Below are positions 34,990 to 43,470 of a DNA stretch of 64,000 bases, piece after piece (the stretch's first letter is position 1; each line of letters starts with the position of its first letter). The notes below the pieces were generated by a model. The model was not told the DNA's origin and ran no database searches. It saw nothing but the letters and a program-made list of their open reading frames with translations. Location: NCBI GenBank assembly GCA_963831105.1, contig CAWHOS010000003.1, positions 310,001-374,000 on the forward strand. The letters are read 5' to 3'. Source of the stretch: DATFQI01 sp963831105. Its GTDB lineage: Bacteria; Actinomycetota; Thermoleophilia; Solirubrobacterales; Solirubrobacteraceae. A program made the position numbers and the translations under genes.

Positions 34990-36252
34990 ATGGACGTGAT
35001 GTCGCTGTTCCCTCCCGGCAGCGCGCTCGACGCCGGCGGGATGCTCACGGTGGGCGGCTGCCGCGCCGACGACCTGGCGCTCGAGTTCGGCACTCCCGTG
35101 CTCGTCGTCGCCGAGCTGGCGCTGCGCGACCGGGCACGCGAGTACCGCAGCGAGCTCGCCGCCCGCTGGCCGCGTTCACGCGTCGTGTTCGCTTCGAAGG
35201 CGTTCCCGTGCACGGCCGTGCAGCGGGTGATGGTCGAGGAGGGCCTCGGGCTCGACGTCGCCGGCGCGGGCGAGATCGTCACGGCGCTCCGGGCCGGCGC
35301 CGACCCCGCACTGCTCGTGCTGCACGGCAACGCGAAGTCCGGCGAGGAGATCGCGATGGCCGTCGAGCACGGGCTCGGCCTGGTCGTGGTCGACAACGCC
35401 GACGACGTCGACCGGCTCGAGGCGACCGTCCCGAGCGGCCGGGCGCAGGACGTGCTCGTGCGCGTGATCCCCGGCGTCACGGCGGACACGCACGCGCACG
35501 TGCTCACCGGCCACGAGGGCTCGAAGTTCGGGCTGGCGCCGCGCGCCGCCGCGGAGCTGATCCGCCGGATCGAGCACAGCCCGCGCCTGCGCATGCACGG
35601 CCTGCACGTGCACGTGGGGTCGCAGATCCTCGACGTCGAGCCGTTCGCCCGGTCGGTCGCGCCGGTGGCCGCGCTCGGCGAGTTCGACGTCTACGACCTC
35701 GGCGGCGGCCTGGGCGCCCGCTACACGTACGCCGACGATCCGCCCGCGGTCGGCGCATACCTCGACGTGCTCGCCGGCGCCGCCCGCGAGCATCTCCCCG
35801 CCGGGGCGGAGCTGATCGTCGAGCCCGGCCGGAGCATGGTCGCCGCCGCGGCGGCGACGCTGTACCGCGTCCAGACCGTCAAGCGCGGCGCGCGCACGTT
35901 CGTCGCCGTCGACGGCGGCATGGGCGACAACCTCGAGGTGGCTCTGTTCGGCCAGCGCTTCGAGGCCGCGATCGCCGACCGGGTCGGCGCGGGCCCGGGC
36001 GAGACGGTCACGGTCGTCGGCCGCCACTGCGAGAGCGGCGACGTCCTGATCGACGAGATCACGCTGCCCGCCCCGCGCGTCGGGGACCTGCTGGCCGTGC
36101 CGGCGACCGGCGCCTACTGCTTCACGATGGCCAACAACTACAACGGCACCCGCCGCATCCCCGTGGTCTTCGCGGCCGAAGGGACCGCCCGGCTGGTCGT
36201 GCGGCGCGAGACGTGGGCCGACCTGCTCGCCCGCGACGTCGAGGCCGGGTGA
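34990..36252 (+). CDS. lysA: Diaminopimelate decarboxylase family protein (LysA-like)
   Basis: A 420-residue PLP-dependent fold III decarboxylase. VVFASKAFPCTAV has the PLP Lys, GLHVHVGSQI the ring-stacking His, YDLGGGLG the phosphate loop, EPGRSMVAAA and GRHCESGDVL (active-site Cys) the dimer site, and AYCFTMANNYNGTRRI the substrate Tyr. It fits LysA, although an ornithine/arginine-type relative is possible. The DapB-like gene at 25311 and the DapA fragment next door suggest a scattered lysine/DAP set. Confidence 0.87.
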   Translation: MDVMSLFPPGSALDAGGMLTVGGCRADDLALEFGTPVLVVAELALRDRAREYRSELAARWPRSRVVFASKAFPCTAVQRVMVEEGLGLDVAGAGEIVTALRAGADPALLVLHGNAKSGEEIAMAVEHGLGLVVVDNADDVDRLEATVPSGRAQDVLVRVIPGVTADTHAHVLTGHEGSKFGLAPRAAAELIRRIEHSPRLRMHGLHVHVGSQILDVEPFARSVAPVAALGEFDVYDLGGGLGARYTYADDPPAVGAYLDVLAGAAREHLPAGAELIVEPGRSMVAAAAATLYRVQTVKRGARTFVAVDGGMGDNLEVALFGQRFEAAIADRVGAGPGETVTVVGRHCESGDVLIDEITLPAPRVGDLLAVPATGAYCFTMANNYNGTRRIPVVFAAEGTARLVVRRETWADLLARDVEAG

Positions 36253-36258
36253 GCCACA

Positions 36259-37435
36259 ATGCGGAGGCTGCGTCGCCTCCTCCCCATCGTCCTGCTCGTG
36301 CTGCTCGCCGCCGCCCCTGCCGCGGGCGCACGCGTGCACGTACCGCGCGGGGTGGAGCTGCAGCGCTACGCGAAGGGGATCCCGAACCCGTCGAACCTGG
36401 CCTTCGACGGGCGCGGGCGGCTCTGGGCCACGTCCGCCGGCGTGCAGGCGGCCGCCGCCGACGGGGTCTGGCTCGTGCCGCGGCGCGGCGCGCGGCCGCG
36501 CCAGGTCGTGAGCGGGCTCTTCAGCGCGCTCGGGCCTCACCTGGCACCGGCGCGAGCTCTACGTCAGCCACATCGTCCCGCACGCGACCTTCGCCCCGAG
36601 GCACACCGGCCGCGTCGTGGCCTACTCGGGCTTCGACGGGCGCCGCTTCAAGCGCTCGCGCGTCGTGGTCGACGGCCTTCCGGTCGGGCGCCATCGCGTC
36701 GACTCGATCGTGGCGGGCCCGGCCGGCCGGCTCTACCTCGGCATCGGGAGCGAGTCCGACAACCGGCGGTCGTCGGCGGCGATGGCGGGCACCGTCGTGT
36801 CCTTCCGGCCGGGCGGCGGCGGGCTGCGGGTGGAGGCGCGCGGGCTGCGCAACCCGTACGGCCTGGCCGTCGCGCCGGGGGGCCGCCGCCTGCTCGTCTC
36901 CGAGCACGGCCGCGACGACCTCGGGCTGCACAGCCCGCCGGACGAGCTCAACCTCGTCACCCCGCGCGGCCGCGCGCGCTGGTACGGCTTCCCGGAGTGC
37001 TGGGGCCAGGCCGGCGCGCCATGCCGCGGCGCGGTCGCCCCGCTCGCGCGGCTGGCCCCGCACTCGGCGCCGGGCGCGGTCGCGGTGGCCCGGCGCTTCG
37101 GGCGCTGGGGCCCGAGCGCGTTCGTCACGCGCTTCGGCTCGACCTTCCGCGAGAACCCGACCGGCGGCGACGTCGTGCGCGTCTCGCTCGCGCGCCTCGG
37201 CCGGCGCCGGACCGCGCCGGTCGAGCGCTTCGCGACCGGCTTCGGCCACCAGGAGCCGCTCGGCGCGGCGCTCGGCCCGGACGGCGCGCTGTACGTGAGC
37301 CTGTGGCAGTCGGGGCGCGTGGTGCGGCTGGTGCCGAAGCCGCGACCGGCGCGCGCGAGCGTGGCGGCCCCGGTGGTGGCGTCGCCAGTGGCGGTGTTGC
37401 TGGCTGTGCTCCGGGTGATCTTCGGGCGGGGGTGA
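36259..37435 (+). CDS. Secreted PQQ-type sugar (L-sorbosone) dehydrogenase-like beta-propeller (one frameshift)
   Basis: Signal peptide MRRLRRLLPIVLLVLLAAAP. The six-bladed GSDH-type propeller follows: GIPNPSNLAFDGRGRLWATS, GLRNPYGLAVAPGGRRLLVSEHGRDD, GFPECWGQ and GFGHQEPLGAALGPDGALYVSLW. One extra C near 36537 moves the frame (frame 1 to frame 2); without it the protein is ~391 residues. The start lies 6 bp after the LysA-like stop. Actual cofactor and substrate are uncertain. A weak C-terminal hydrophobic segment (VAVLLAVLRVIF) could anchor it. Confidence 0.8.
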
Positions 37436-37451
37436 CGTTGGCCGGCTGGCT

Positions 37452-37766
37452 GGCTGGCGCCTTGTGCCGGGTGGTTGTGCGGGGCGTTTGAACTGCTGGC
37501 TGGGTAGGGGGGAGGAGTGTCGCCCGCGGCGCCTGCTCCGGGCCGCCACTAACAGCGAGGTGCCCGAAACTCCCGCTGAGCGGGAGCCAACGTCCCATCG
37601 ATTCGCGGCCGCAAACGCCGGGACGATCACGCACGCCGAGCGGGAGCCAGACGACCCGCGCTGTTAGGTGGCGGCCCCGGGGACCGAGGGCGCGGGCCGC
37701 TCCCCCTCCCCCACCCAGCCGCCGTTCAAGACGCCCCGCACCACCACGCGACACACGGCGCCAGCC
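37452..37766. repeat. Inverted-repeat element B, 315 bp, non-coding
   Basis: The gap 37436-37789 holds no credible gene but a large nested inverted repeat. Outer arms: GGCTGGCGCC (37452-37461) with GGCGCCAGCC (37757-37766), continuing inward as TGCGGGGCGT..TTGAAC..GGCTGGGT over about 55-60 bp with few mismatches. Inner arms: GGGCCGCCACTAACAGCG (37540-37557) with the near-complement at 37659-37678. Between them are a CTCCCGC/GCGGGAG hairpin and two direct GAGCGGGAGCCA copies. It shares sequence blocks with element A at 20518-20706. Confidence 0.75.
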
Positions 37767-37789
37767 GCAGTTGACGTAAGGTGACCCCC

Positions 37790-38062
37790 ATGGCCAAGTG
37801 CACGCATCTGGACCAGATCGAGGTGCTCGAGCTCCCGGGCTCGATCGCGGGCTGCGAGGACTGCCTGAAGGAGGGCAGCCGCTGGGTGCACCTGCGGATG
37901 TGCCAGACCTGCGGGAAGATCGGCTGCTGCGACAGCTCGCCGAAGCGGCACGCGTCCAAGCACGCCGCCGCCGCGGAGCACCCGGTCGCGCGCTCCGCCG
38001 AGCCGGGGGAGCAGTGGAGCTGGTGCTACGTCGACGAGGTCGCCTTCGTCGTGGCCGGCTGA
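37790..38062 (+). CDS. UBP-type zinc-finger domain protein
   Basis: A 90-residue protein: MAKCTHLDQIEVLELPG followed by GCEDCLKEGSRWVHLRMCQTCGKIGCCDSSPKRHASKHAAAAEHPV is a zf-UBP domain with the ligand set C-H, C-C, C-C, H-H. Stand-alone bacterial UBP fingers are common in actinobacteria and bind free C-terminal Gly-Gly tails in eukaryotic relatives; the bacterial role is unclear. ATG 37790 is used (AAGG at 8 bp); a GTG at 37781 is possible. Confidence 0.9.
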   Translation: MAKCTHLDQIEVLELPGSIAGCEDCLKEGSRWVHLRMCQTCGKIGCCDSSPKRHASKHAAAAEHPVARSAEPGEQWSWCYVDEVAFVVAG

Positions 38063-38070
38063 AGCTGGGG

Positions 38071-38832
38071 CTAGGCCCGCTCGGCCACCAGCGCGAGCTT
38101 GCGGACGCGGCCCTCGTCCAGCCACTCGATCCAGAGCCGGTGGGCGGCGAGCAGGTCGCCGAGCGCGCGGGCGCCGATCCGCGCGGCGATCGCCTCGGCG
38201 TCCGCGGTGTACGCCTCCAGCAGCGCCCGCGCCGTTTTGCGGTGCGCGCCGCTGACGTCCTGCTGCCACGTGACGCAAAGCCCCGCCTGCCGCAGCAGCC
38301 CGGTCAGCTCCTCGAGCGGGGACAGCCAGACCGTGTCGGCGTCGGGCATCGCCGCGCGCTCGGCCGCGCTGAGCGGCGTGCCCGCCTCGAGCGTGCAGGC
38401 GAAGCGCCCGCCCGTCGCGAGCGCCCCGGCGACCGCGTGCACGAGCGGCTCCTTGTCCTCGAAGGCGAGCATCGCCTCGAGCAGCAGCACGACGTCGAAG
38501 CTGCCGGACGGCAGCGGCGGGACGTGCGCGAGCTCGAACCGGCACGGCAGCTCCGCGACCCGCGCACGGGCGATCGCGAGCGCGGTCGCGCTGGAGTCCA
38601 CGCCGAGGTACTCGCAGCCCAGCTCCCCCACCAGCAGCCCCCCGGGCCCGGCGACGCCGCAGCCCACGTCCAGCACGGACACCCCGGGCCCGACGCCGGC
38701 GCGCGCCGCCAGGGCCAGGATCTCGCCGGCGGTCATGAAGCTCTCCTGCCCGACGAACTCGCCCGGGCCGTACGCCGCCGCGCGCACGTGGTGCAACGCC
38801 GCCTCGAACGGCGTGCGGACGTCCTGCCTCAT
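38071..38832 (-). CDS. Class I SAM-dependent methyltransferase (last gene of the 38-46 kb cluster)
   Basis: A 253-residue enzyme with motif I VLDVGCGVAGPGGLLVGELG (SAM-binding), YLGVDSSATAL as motif II and FDVVLLLEAML as motif IV. The N-terminal region (FVGQESFMTAGEILAL) resembles small-molecule methyltransferases of natural-product pathways. ATG 38832 overlaps the stop of the CDP-alcohol phosphotransferase/sulfatase gene (ATGA), so it is coupled. Substrate is presumably the pathway product or an intermediate. Confidence 0.85.
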   Translation of the reverse strand: MRQDVRTPFEAALHHVRAAAYGPGEFVGQESFMTAGEILALAARAGVGPGVSVLDVGCGVAGPGGLLVGELGCEYLGVDSSATALAIARARVAELPCRFELAHVPPLPSGSFDVVLLLEAMLAFEDKEPLVHAVAGALATGGRFACTLEAGTPLSAAERAAMPDADTVWLSPLEELTGLLRQAGLCVTWQQDVSGAHRKTARALLEAYTADAEAIAARIGARALGDLLAAHRLWIEWLDEGRVRKLALVAERA

Positions 38833-41150
38833 GGCCGCGGGCCGAACGCGGTGAGGAAGCGGTCGCGGAAGGACGCCATCGGCCAGACCGGCGCCCGCGG
38901 CCCCGGCAGCAGGCCGTCCTGCCAGCTCCAGCCGGAGATCCGGTCGAGCACCTCCGGGTCGTGCGCGATGACCGAGATCGGCACGTCGTGGCCGGCGCCC
39001 TGGCCCGTGACGAGCGTCGCGGGCTGGTGGTCCCCGAGCACGACGAGCACGAGGTCGTCGTCGCCGTAGCGGCGCACGAACGAGAACAGCGCGCCCAGCG
39101 AGTACTCGATCGACCGCCCGTACGCCGCGCGCGCCCGCTCGGCGTCGCCGAAGAGCGAGGCTTGCGTGGACTCCTCCGCCGGGACGCGGCCGAAGACGGA
39201 CCCGTCGCCGACGTCCTCCCACGGGAGCAGCCGCGGGATCCGCGTCCACGGGGCGTGGCTGGAGATGAGGTCGACCTCGGCGAACAGCGGCGACCGGTCG
39301 CGCGCGGCGAGCTCGCGCCGCCGCAGGGCCAGCAGGGAGTACTGGTCGGGCATCGGCGGCAGGCCGAAGTCGGGCCCGCGGTAGCCGAGGTTGCGGCGGT
39401 CGTAGATCGCGTCGTAGCGGTAGTAGCTGAAGCCCTCCGGCCACGCGCGGTGGTTCGCCGGCATCACGCCCACGGCCCGCCAGCCGGCCCGCTTGAACGC
39501 CGACGTGAGCGTCAGCCGGTCGTCCTGGACGAGCCGGTCGTAGCGCCGCTGGCCGTCGACCCGGATGCCCGACTGCAGGGTGGAGTGCGCCAGCCAGCTG
39601 AGCCCGCCGAACGTCGGCGAGGTGAGGAACGCGCTGCGAGAGGAGAAGCCGGCCTCGCGCAGCTGGGCGTCGCCCCGGTCGAGCACCGCCCGCACGCCGG
39701 GCGCGACGGACGAGCCCTCGACGGCGACCCTCCCGTAGCTCTCGACGAACACGAGCAGGACGTCCTTGCCCCGCAGGCCGGTCAGCAGCCGGGCGCCGGG
39801 GACGGCGCGGAAGCGGTCGTGGGCGAGCTCGCGCTCCAGCGCCGCGCGATCCTGCAGCCCGGCCCGCACCGAGCGCACCTCGTCGACGGCCAGCGCGGCG
39901 GCGCTCGAGGAGGCGACCGGGGCGCCGGCGACGCGCAGGGCGACCCAGACCACGGCCAGCACCGCCGCCGACCGCAGCGCCCACCCGCGGTGGTGCGCGG
40001 CGACCCGGGTCACGCGCAGCAGGGCCAGCACCGGGACGGCGAGGAGCGCGAGCACGAGCAGGGCCGCGGCGGCGACCACGAGCGTCGCGCTCGAGGAGCC
40101 GATCGCGTCGCGCAGCGTCTCGATGCCGATGCCGACGTAGGTCGAGTCGTCGACGGGCTTGAAGGGCCGGTCGAACGCGGTGAAGAACCCGATGTCGAGG
40201 ACCTTGACTATCACGAGCACGCTCAGTACGACGCCCGCCGCGACGGCGAGCACCCGGCGCGGGGTCACGGGCAGCAGGGCGGCCGCGACGACGACGACGA
40301 GCAGCTCGAGCGGGAGGCGCGCGAACGCGCCGAGCGTCAGGCGGCCCGGATGGTTGGGCGCGACCAGCGCGAGCCAGACGAGCAGCAGCGCGAGCGCCGT
40401 GAAGGCGATGCCGATCGCGCGCCGGTGCTCGAGTGCGCGCCCGTGCGCGCCATCCCGGCGGCGCCACAGCCACCAGGTGCATTCGCCGAAGGAGACGGCG
40501 AGCGCGGCGAGCGCGGCGGCCAGGAGGACCTGGGTGAGCGCCCGCGGCAGCAGCTCGGACGCCGCGACCGTCAGCACGATGCCCTGCAGCGCCGCGACCA
40601 CCCGCCGCCAGCGGCGCGGCGGCAGCGGGGCGCGCATCCACGGCACCAGCCACTCGCCGGCGAGGAACGCGTAGCGCGCCGCTCCCATCGCGAGCACCCA
40701 GGCGCCGTAGATGGGCGCGGCGTAGAGGCTGAGGGCGGCGATCAGCAGCGCGTCGACCTCGCCGTCGAAGCGCGCGCCCAGCGGGCCGGCCGTCCCGGTG
40801 CGCCGCGCCACCCACCCGTCGGCGGCGTCCAGTGCGAGCGCCACGACGGCGAGCGCGACGAGCAGCGCGACCGGCGTGCTCCGCGTGAACGAGTCGACGG
40901 CGAGCGCCGCGACGCCGACGGCCGCCGTCGCGCGGGCGAGCGTCACCAGGTTCGCCGGGCCCAGCCGCTCCCCGGGCGCCAGCCCGCGCGCCAGCGCGGT
41001 GGCCATGATCACCGCGCAGGCGACGCCGGCGGTCCAGCCCGCCGTGCCGAGCCCGGCGCCCGCCGCCAGGACGGCGAGCAGCGCGACCGGGGCGATAAGG
41101 CCGGACGCCGCCCCGGCGGGCCGCGCGCGCGGCGCGAGGAGCTCACTCAT
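38829..41150 (-). CDS. CDP-alcohol phosphatidyltransferase domain fused to membrane sulfatase/phosphotransferase domain
   Basis: A 773-residue membrane protein. The first domain (to ~residue 220) has the complete CDP-alcohol phosphotransferase signature: DAADGWVARRTGTAGPLGARFDGEVDALL (D-x2-DG-x2-AR-x8-G-x3-D-x3-D). A block of about five more membrane helices leads to a sulfatase-fold domain (residues ~430-773): LVFVESYGRVAVEG, TFGGLSWLAHSTLQSG, DLISSHAPW and LVVLGDHQPATLVTG, as in LtaS/OpgE-like phosphotransferases. One protein therefore could make a lipid-phosphate bond inside and transfer a phospho group outside. It overlaps its neighbours on both sides. Confidence 0.87.
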   Translation of the reverse strand: MSELLAPRARPAGAASGLIAPVALLAVLAAGAGLGTAGWTAGVACAVIMATALARGLAPGERLGPANLVTLARATAAVGVAALAVDSFTRSTPVALLVALAVVALALDAADGWVARRTGTAGPLGARFDGEVDALLIAALSLYAAPIYGAWVLAMGAARYAFLAGEWLVPWMRAPLPPRRWRRVVAALQGIVLTVAASELLPRALTQVLLAAALAALAVSFGECTWWLWRRRDGAHGRALEHRRAIGIAFTALALLLVWLALVAPNHPGRLTLGAFARLPLELLVVVVAAALLPVTPRRVLAVAAGVVLSVLVIVKVLDIGFFTAFDRPFKPVDDSTYVGIGIETLRDAIGSSSATLVVAAAALLVLALLAVPVLALLRVTRVAAHHRGWALRSAAVLAVVWVALRVAGAPVASSSAAALAVDEVRSVRAGLQDRAALERELAHDRFRAVPGARLLTGLRGKDVLLVFVESYGRVAVEGSSVAPGVRAVLDRGDAQLREAGFSSRSAFLTSPTFGGLSWLAHSTLQSGIRVDGQRRYDRLVQDDRLTLTSAFKRAGWRAVGVMPANHRAWPEGFSYYRYDAIYDRRNLGYRGPDFGLPPMPDQYSLLALRRRELAARDRSPLFAEVDLISSHAPWTRIPRLLPWEDVGDGSVFGRVPAEESTQASLFGDAERARAAYGRSIEYSLGALFSFVRRYGDDDLVLVVLGDHQPATLVTGQGAGHDVPISVIAHDPEVLDRISGWSWQDGLLPGPRAPVWPMASFRDRFLTAFGPRP

Positions 41151-41832
41151 CCCGGAACCGCGGCGAGAGCGCGTAACGCAGCAGCACGACGTCGCCCAGC
41201 TGGCGCACCTCGGCGAGCGTCGCGCGCCGCCCGGCGTTCCACGGGAAGCGCCCGTCGCGCACGAAGCGCGGCGCGCTCGAGTCGCCGACGAAGAACGGCG
41301 CCACGACGAGCTGCAGCTCGTCGACGAGGTCGTCGGCCAGGAACTGCGTGTGCACGACGCCGCCGCCCTCGACCATCAGCCGCCCCACCCCGCGGCCGGC
41401 GAGGTCCTCGCAGAGCCGGCGCATCCGCACGCGCCGGCCCGCATCCACGACCGTCGCGACCGGCCCGAGCCGCGCCCGGGCGTCGGCGACGCGCGCCCTC
41501 GAGGTGTAGACGAGCTTCTCGGCGTCGCCGGCGGTGAAGAAGTTCGAGCCCGCGTCGAGGTCGCCGCGGCTGGTGACGGTGATCTTCATCGGGGACGGCG
41601 CGAGCCCGCGGGCCGCGCGCTGCTCGCGACGGGAGTGCGAGCGCACGAGCAGCCGCGGGTTGTCAGTGCGCACGGTGACCGCGCCGACCATGATCGCGTC
41701 GCACGATGCGCGCACCTCGTCGACCCGGTCGAAGTCGGCCTCGTTGGACAGCGCGAGCCGCGGCGTCTGGTCGCCCAGGTAGCCGTCGAGCGACACGCTG
41801 CAGCTCAGCAGGGTGTACGGGCGGTCAGACAT
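41143..41832 (-). CDS. RibD C-terminal/dihydrofolate-reductase-like reductase
   Basis: A 229-residue NADPH-dependent reductase: SVSLDGYLGD at the start, the substrate loop IMVGAVTVRTDNPRLLVR and the cofactor region RLMVEGGGVVHTQFLADDLVDEL, all diagnostic of the RibD_C family. There is no deaminase domain, so this is a stand-alone reductase acting on a pyrimidine or pterin ribityl-type substrate. ATG 41832 (MSDRPYTLLSC) is chosen; it overlaps the flippase stop by 8 bp, and its own stop overlaps the next gene by 8 bp. Confidence 0.88.
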   Translation of the reverse strand: MSDRPYTLLSCSVSLDGYLGDQTPRLALSNEADFDRVDEVRASCDAIMVGAVTVRTDNPRLLVRSHSRREQRAARGLAPSPMKITVTSRGDLDAGSNFFTAGDAEKLVYTSRARVADARARLGPVATVVDAGRRVRMRRLCEDLAGRGVGRLMVEGGGVVHTQFLADDLVDELQLVVAPFFVGDSSAPRFVRDGRFPWNAGRRATLAEVRQLGDVVLLRYALSPRFRDE

Positions 41833-42697
41833 GCGCGGCCCTCCGGTACAGCGAGTCCGCCGCGAGCACGGCCGCTCCCGGCAGGGTCGCAACGGCCACC
41901 ATCACGCCGTACACGACGGCGGTCGTGACCCCGAGCGAGGCGCCCAGGCCGGCGGCGGCGAACGCCCACGCGGTGACGCCCTCGCGCGGCCCCCAGCCGC
42001 CGACGTTCGGGAGCGCCGCGCCGAGCAGCACGAGCAGCGCCAAGGCCAGCAGCTCGGACGCCGGCGCGCTCACCCCCGCCGTACGCGCGGCGATCAGGAA
42101 CGTGAGCGCGTGGCCCGCGACGACGAGCGCCGACGCGAGCGCGACGGCGGGCCACGCGCGCCGCGCGAGCAGCCCCGACCGCACGTCGCTGCGCAGCCGC
42201 ACCCACCACGCCGGTCCGGCGCCGGGGCGCAGGCGCAGCGCCAGCGCGAAGCCGGCGGCGGCCGCGAGCAGCGCGAGGGCGACGTAGGGCACGGCCGGCC
42301 GCACGGGCGACGGCAGCACGAGCAGCACGGCGACGGTGAGCACGGCCTGCACGACCTGCCCTGCCGAGCGCTCCCACACGACCGCGCGCAGGCCGTGGCT
42401 GAACCCGCGGTGGACGTCGCCGACCACGCCGCCGGGCAGCGTGACGTTGAGGAACAGCGAGCGGTAGTACGCGGCCACGGCCGTGCCGAGCGGGAGCTCC
42501 GCGCCGAGGCCGCGTGCCACGGTCCGCCAGCGCCAGGCGCAGCAGACGGTGGTCGCCACGGCGAGGGCGGACGCGGCCGCGAGCGCACCGGCGTCGACCG
42601 CGTGCAGGCCGTCGAGGAACGGGCCGGTGCCGAGCTGCCAGACGAGGAAGGCGAGCGTCGCGACGGCGGCCGCCAGACGGATCCGGCCGCTCGTCAC
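41825..42697 (-). CDS. UPF0104/lysylphosphatidylglycerol-synthase-TM-type flippase
   Basis: A 290-residue membrane protein with about eight hydrophobic helices. ARGLGAELPLGTAVAAYYRSLFLNVTLPGGVVGDVHRG is the family signature, and GAALPNVGGWGPREGVTAWAF is the C-terminal one. Related proteins move lipid-linked or aminoacyl lipids across membranes. GTG 42697 overlaps the preceding methyltransferase stop (GTGA). In this cluster it would flip the lipid product. Confidence 0.85.
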   Translation of the reverse strand: MTSGRIRLAAAVATLAFLVWQLGTGPFLDGLHAVDAGALAAASALAVATTVCCAWRWRTVARGLGAELPLGTAVAAYYRSLFLNVTLPGGVVGDVHRGFSHGLRAVVWERSAGQVVQAVLTVAVLLVLPSPVRPAVPYVALALLAAAAGFALALRLRPGAGPAWWVRLRSDVRSGLLARRAWPAVALASALVVAGHALTFLIAARTAGVSAPASELLALALLVLLGAALPNVGGWGPREGVTAWAFAAAGLGASLGVTTAVVYGVMVAVATLPGAAVLAADSLYRRAAHV

Positions 42698-43470
42698 GGC
42701 AGCACCAGCAGGTCGGCGTGGTCGACGATCACGGACAGCCCGCCGGCCGCGATCTGCGCGACGCGCCGGTCCAGGTAGGCGCTCGCGTCGGCGGCCAGCG
42801 CGGGCTCCTGCTCGCAGGCGGCGCCGACCCATCCGCGCAGCCACTCGGCCTCCAGGCCGGCATGGGCGCCGCCGAGGCGCCACGGGCTCGGCCGGACGAC
42901 GCACCCCGCGCCCCGCAGCTCACGGACGGCGGCCGCGACGGCGCCGGGACCGAGCAGCCGGCCGCGCCGCTGGTGGGCGTCGAAGGCGGTGGCCAGGCGC
43001 GCGTCGAGCGGCTCCGCCGGGGACAGCGCGACGCGGCCGACGACGGTGAGCGCGAGCAGCAGCGGCCGGCCGGCGCAGGCGCGCAGCATCGCGGCGAGCT
43101 CGCCGGCGGTCAGGAGGTCGAGCAGCGCCGAGGCGACGACGGCGCTCGCGCCGGCGAGGTCCTCGGGCGCCAGCCGCGTGACGTCGGACGGCCGCGCCTC
43201 GACGGTGGCCCCCTCGGGGGCGCCGGCGAGGGCGAGCTCCAGCAGGTCGGCGTCGCGGTCGTGGACGACCCAGTGCTGCGGGCCGGGCAGCCGCGGCGCG
43301 AGCCAGCGGCCCATCGCACCGCTGCCGCCGCCGAGGTCGTGGATCACGTGCGGGCCGGGCCCGAGCCGCCGGGCCAGGCGCCCGGCGAGCTCCGGCGAGC
43401 GCGCCGCCGCGTCCGCCGGCTCGCGCAGCTCGAGCCACTCCGGGCTGACCCGGACGGCCGCGGCGCTCAT
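42694..43470 (-). CDS. Class I SAM-dependent methyltransferase
   Basis: A 258-residue enzyme: motif I VIHDLGGGSGAMGRWLAPRL, an acidic strand VVHDRDADLLELA and ASAVVASALLDLLT in the motif IV region. The whole protein contains few other landmarks, so the acceptor cannot be predicted. ATG 43470 overlaps the glycosyltransferase stop (ATGA). Confidence 0.82.
   Translation of the reverse strand: MSAAAVRVSPEWLELREPADAAARSPELAGRLARRLGPGPHVIHDLGGGSGAMGRWLAPRLPGPQHWVVHDRDADLLELALAGAPEGATVEARPSDVTRLAPEDLAGASAVVASALLDLLTAGELAAMLRACAGRPLLLALTVVGRVALSPAEPLDARLATAFDAHQRRGRLLGPGAVAAAVRELRGAGCVVRPSPWRLGGAHAGLEAEWLRGWVGAACEQEPALAADASAYLDRRVAQIAAGGLSVIVDHADLLVLP

Noticed and set aside
37452..37766. Insertion sequence with transposase
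   Set aside because: No open frame for a transposase and no clear target-site duplication; only a small non-autonomous element or RNA remains possible.
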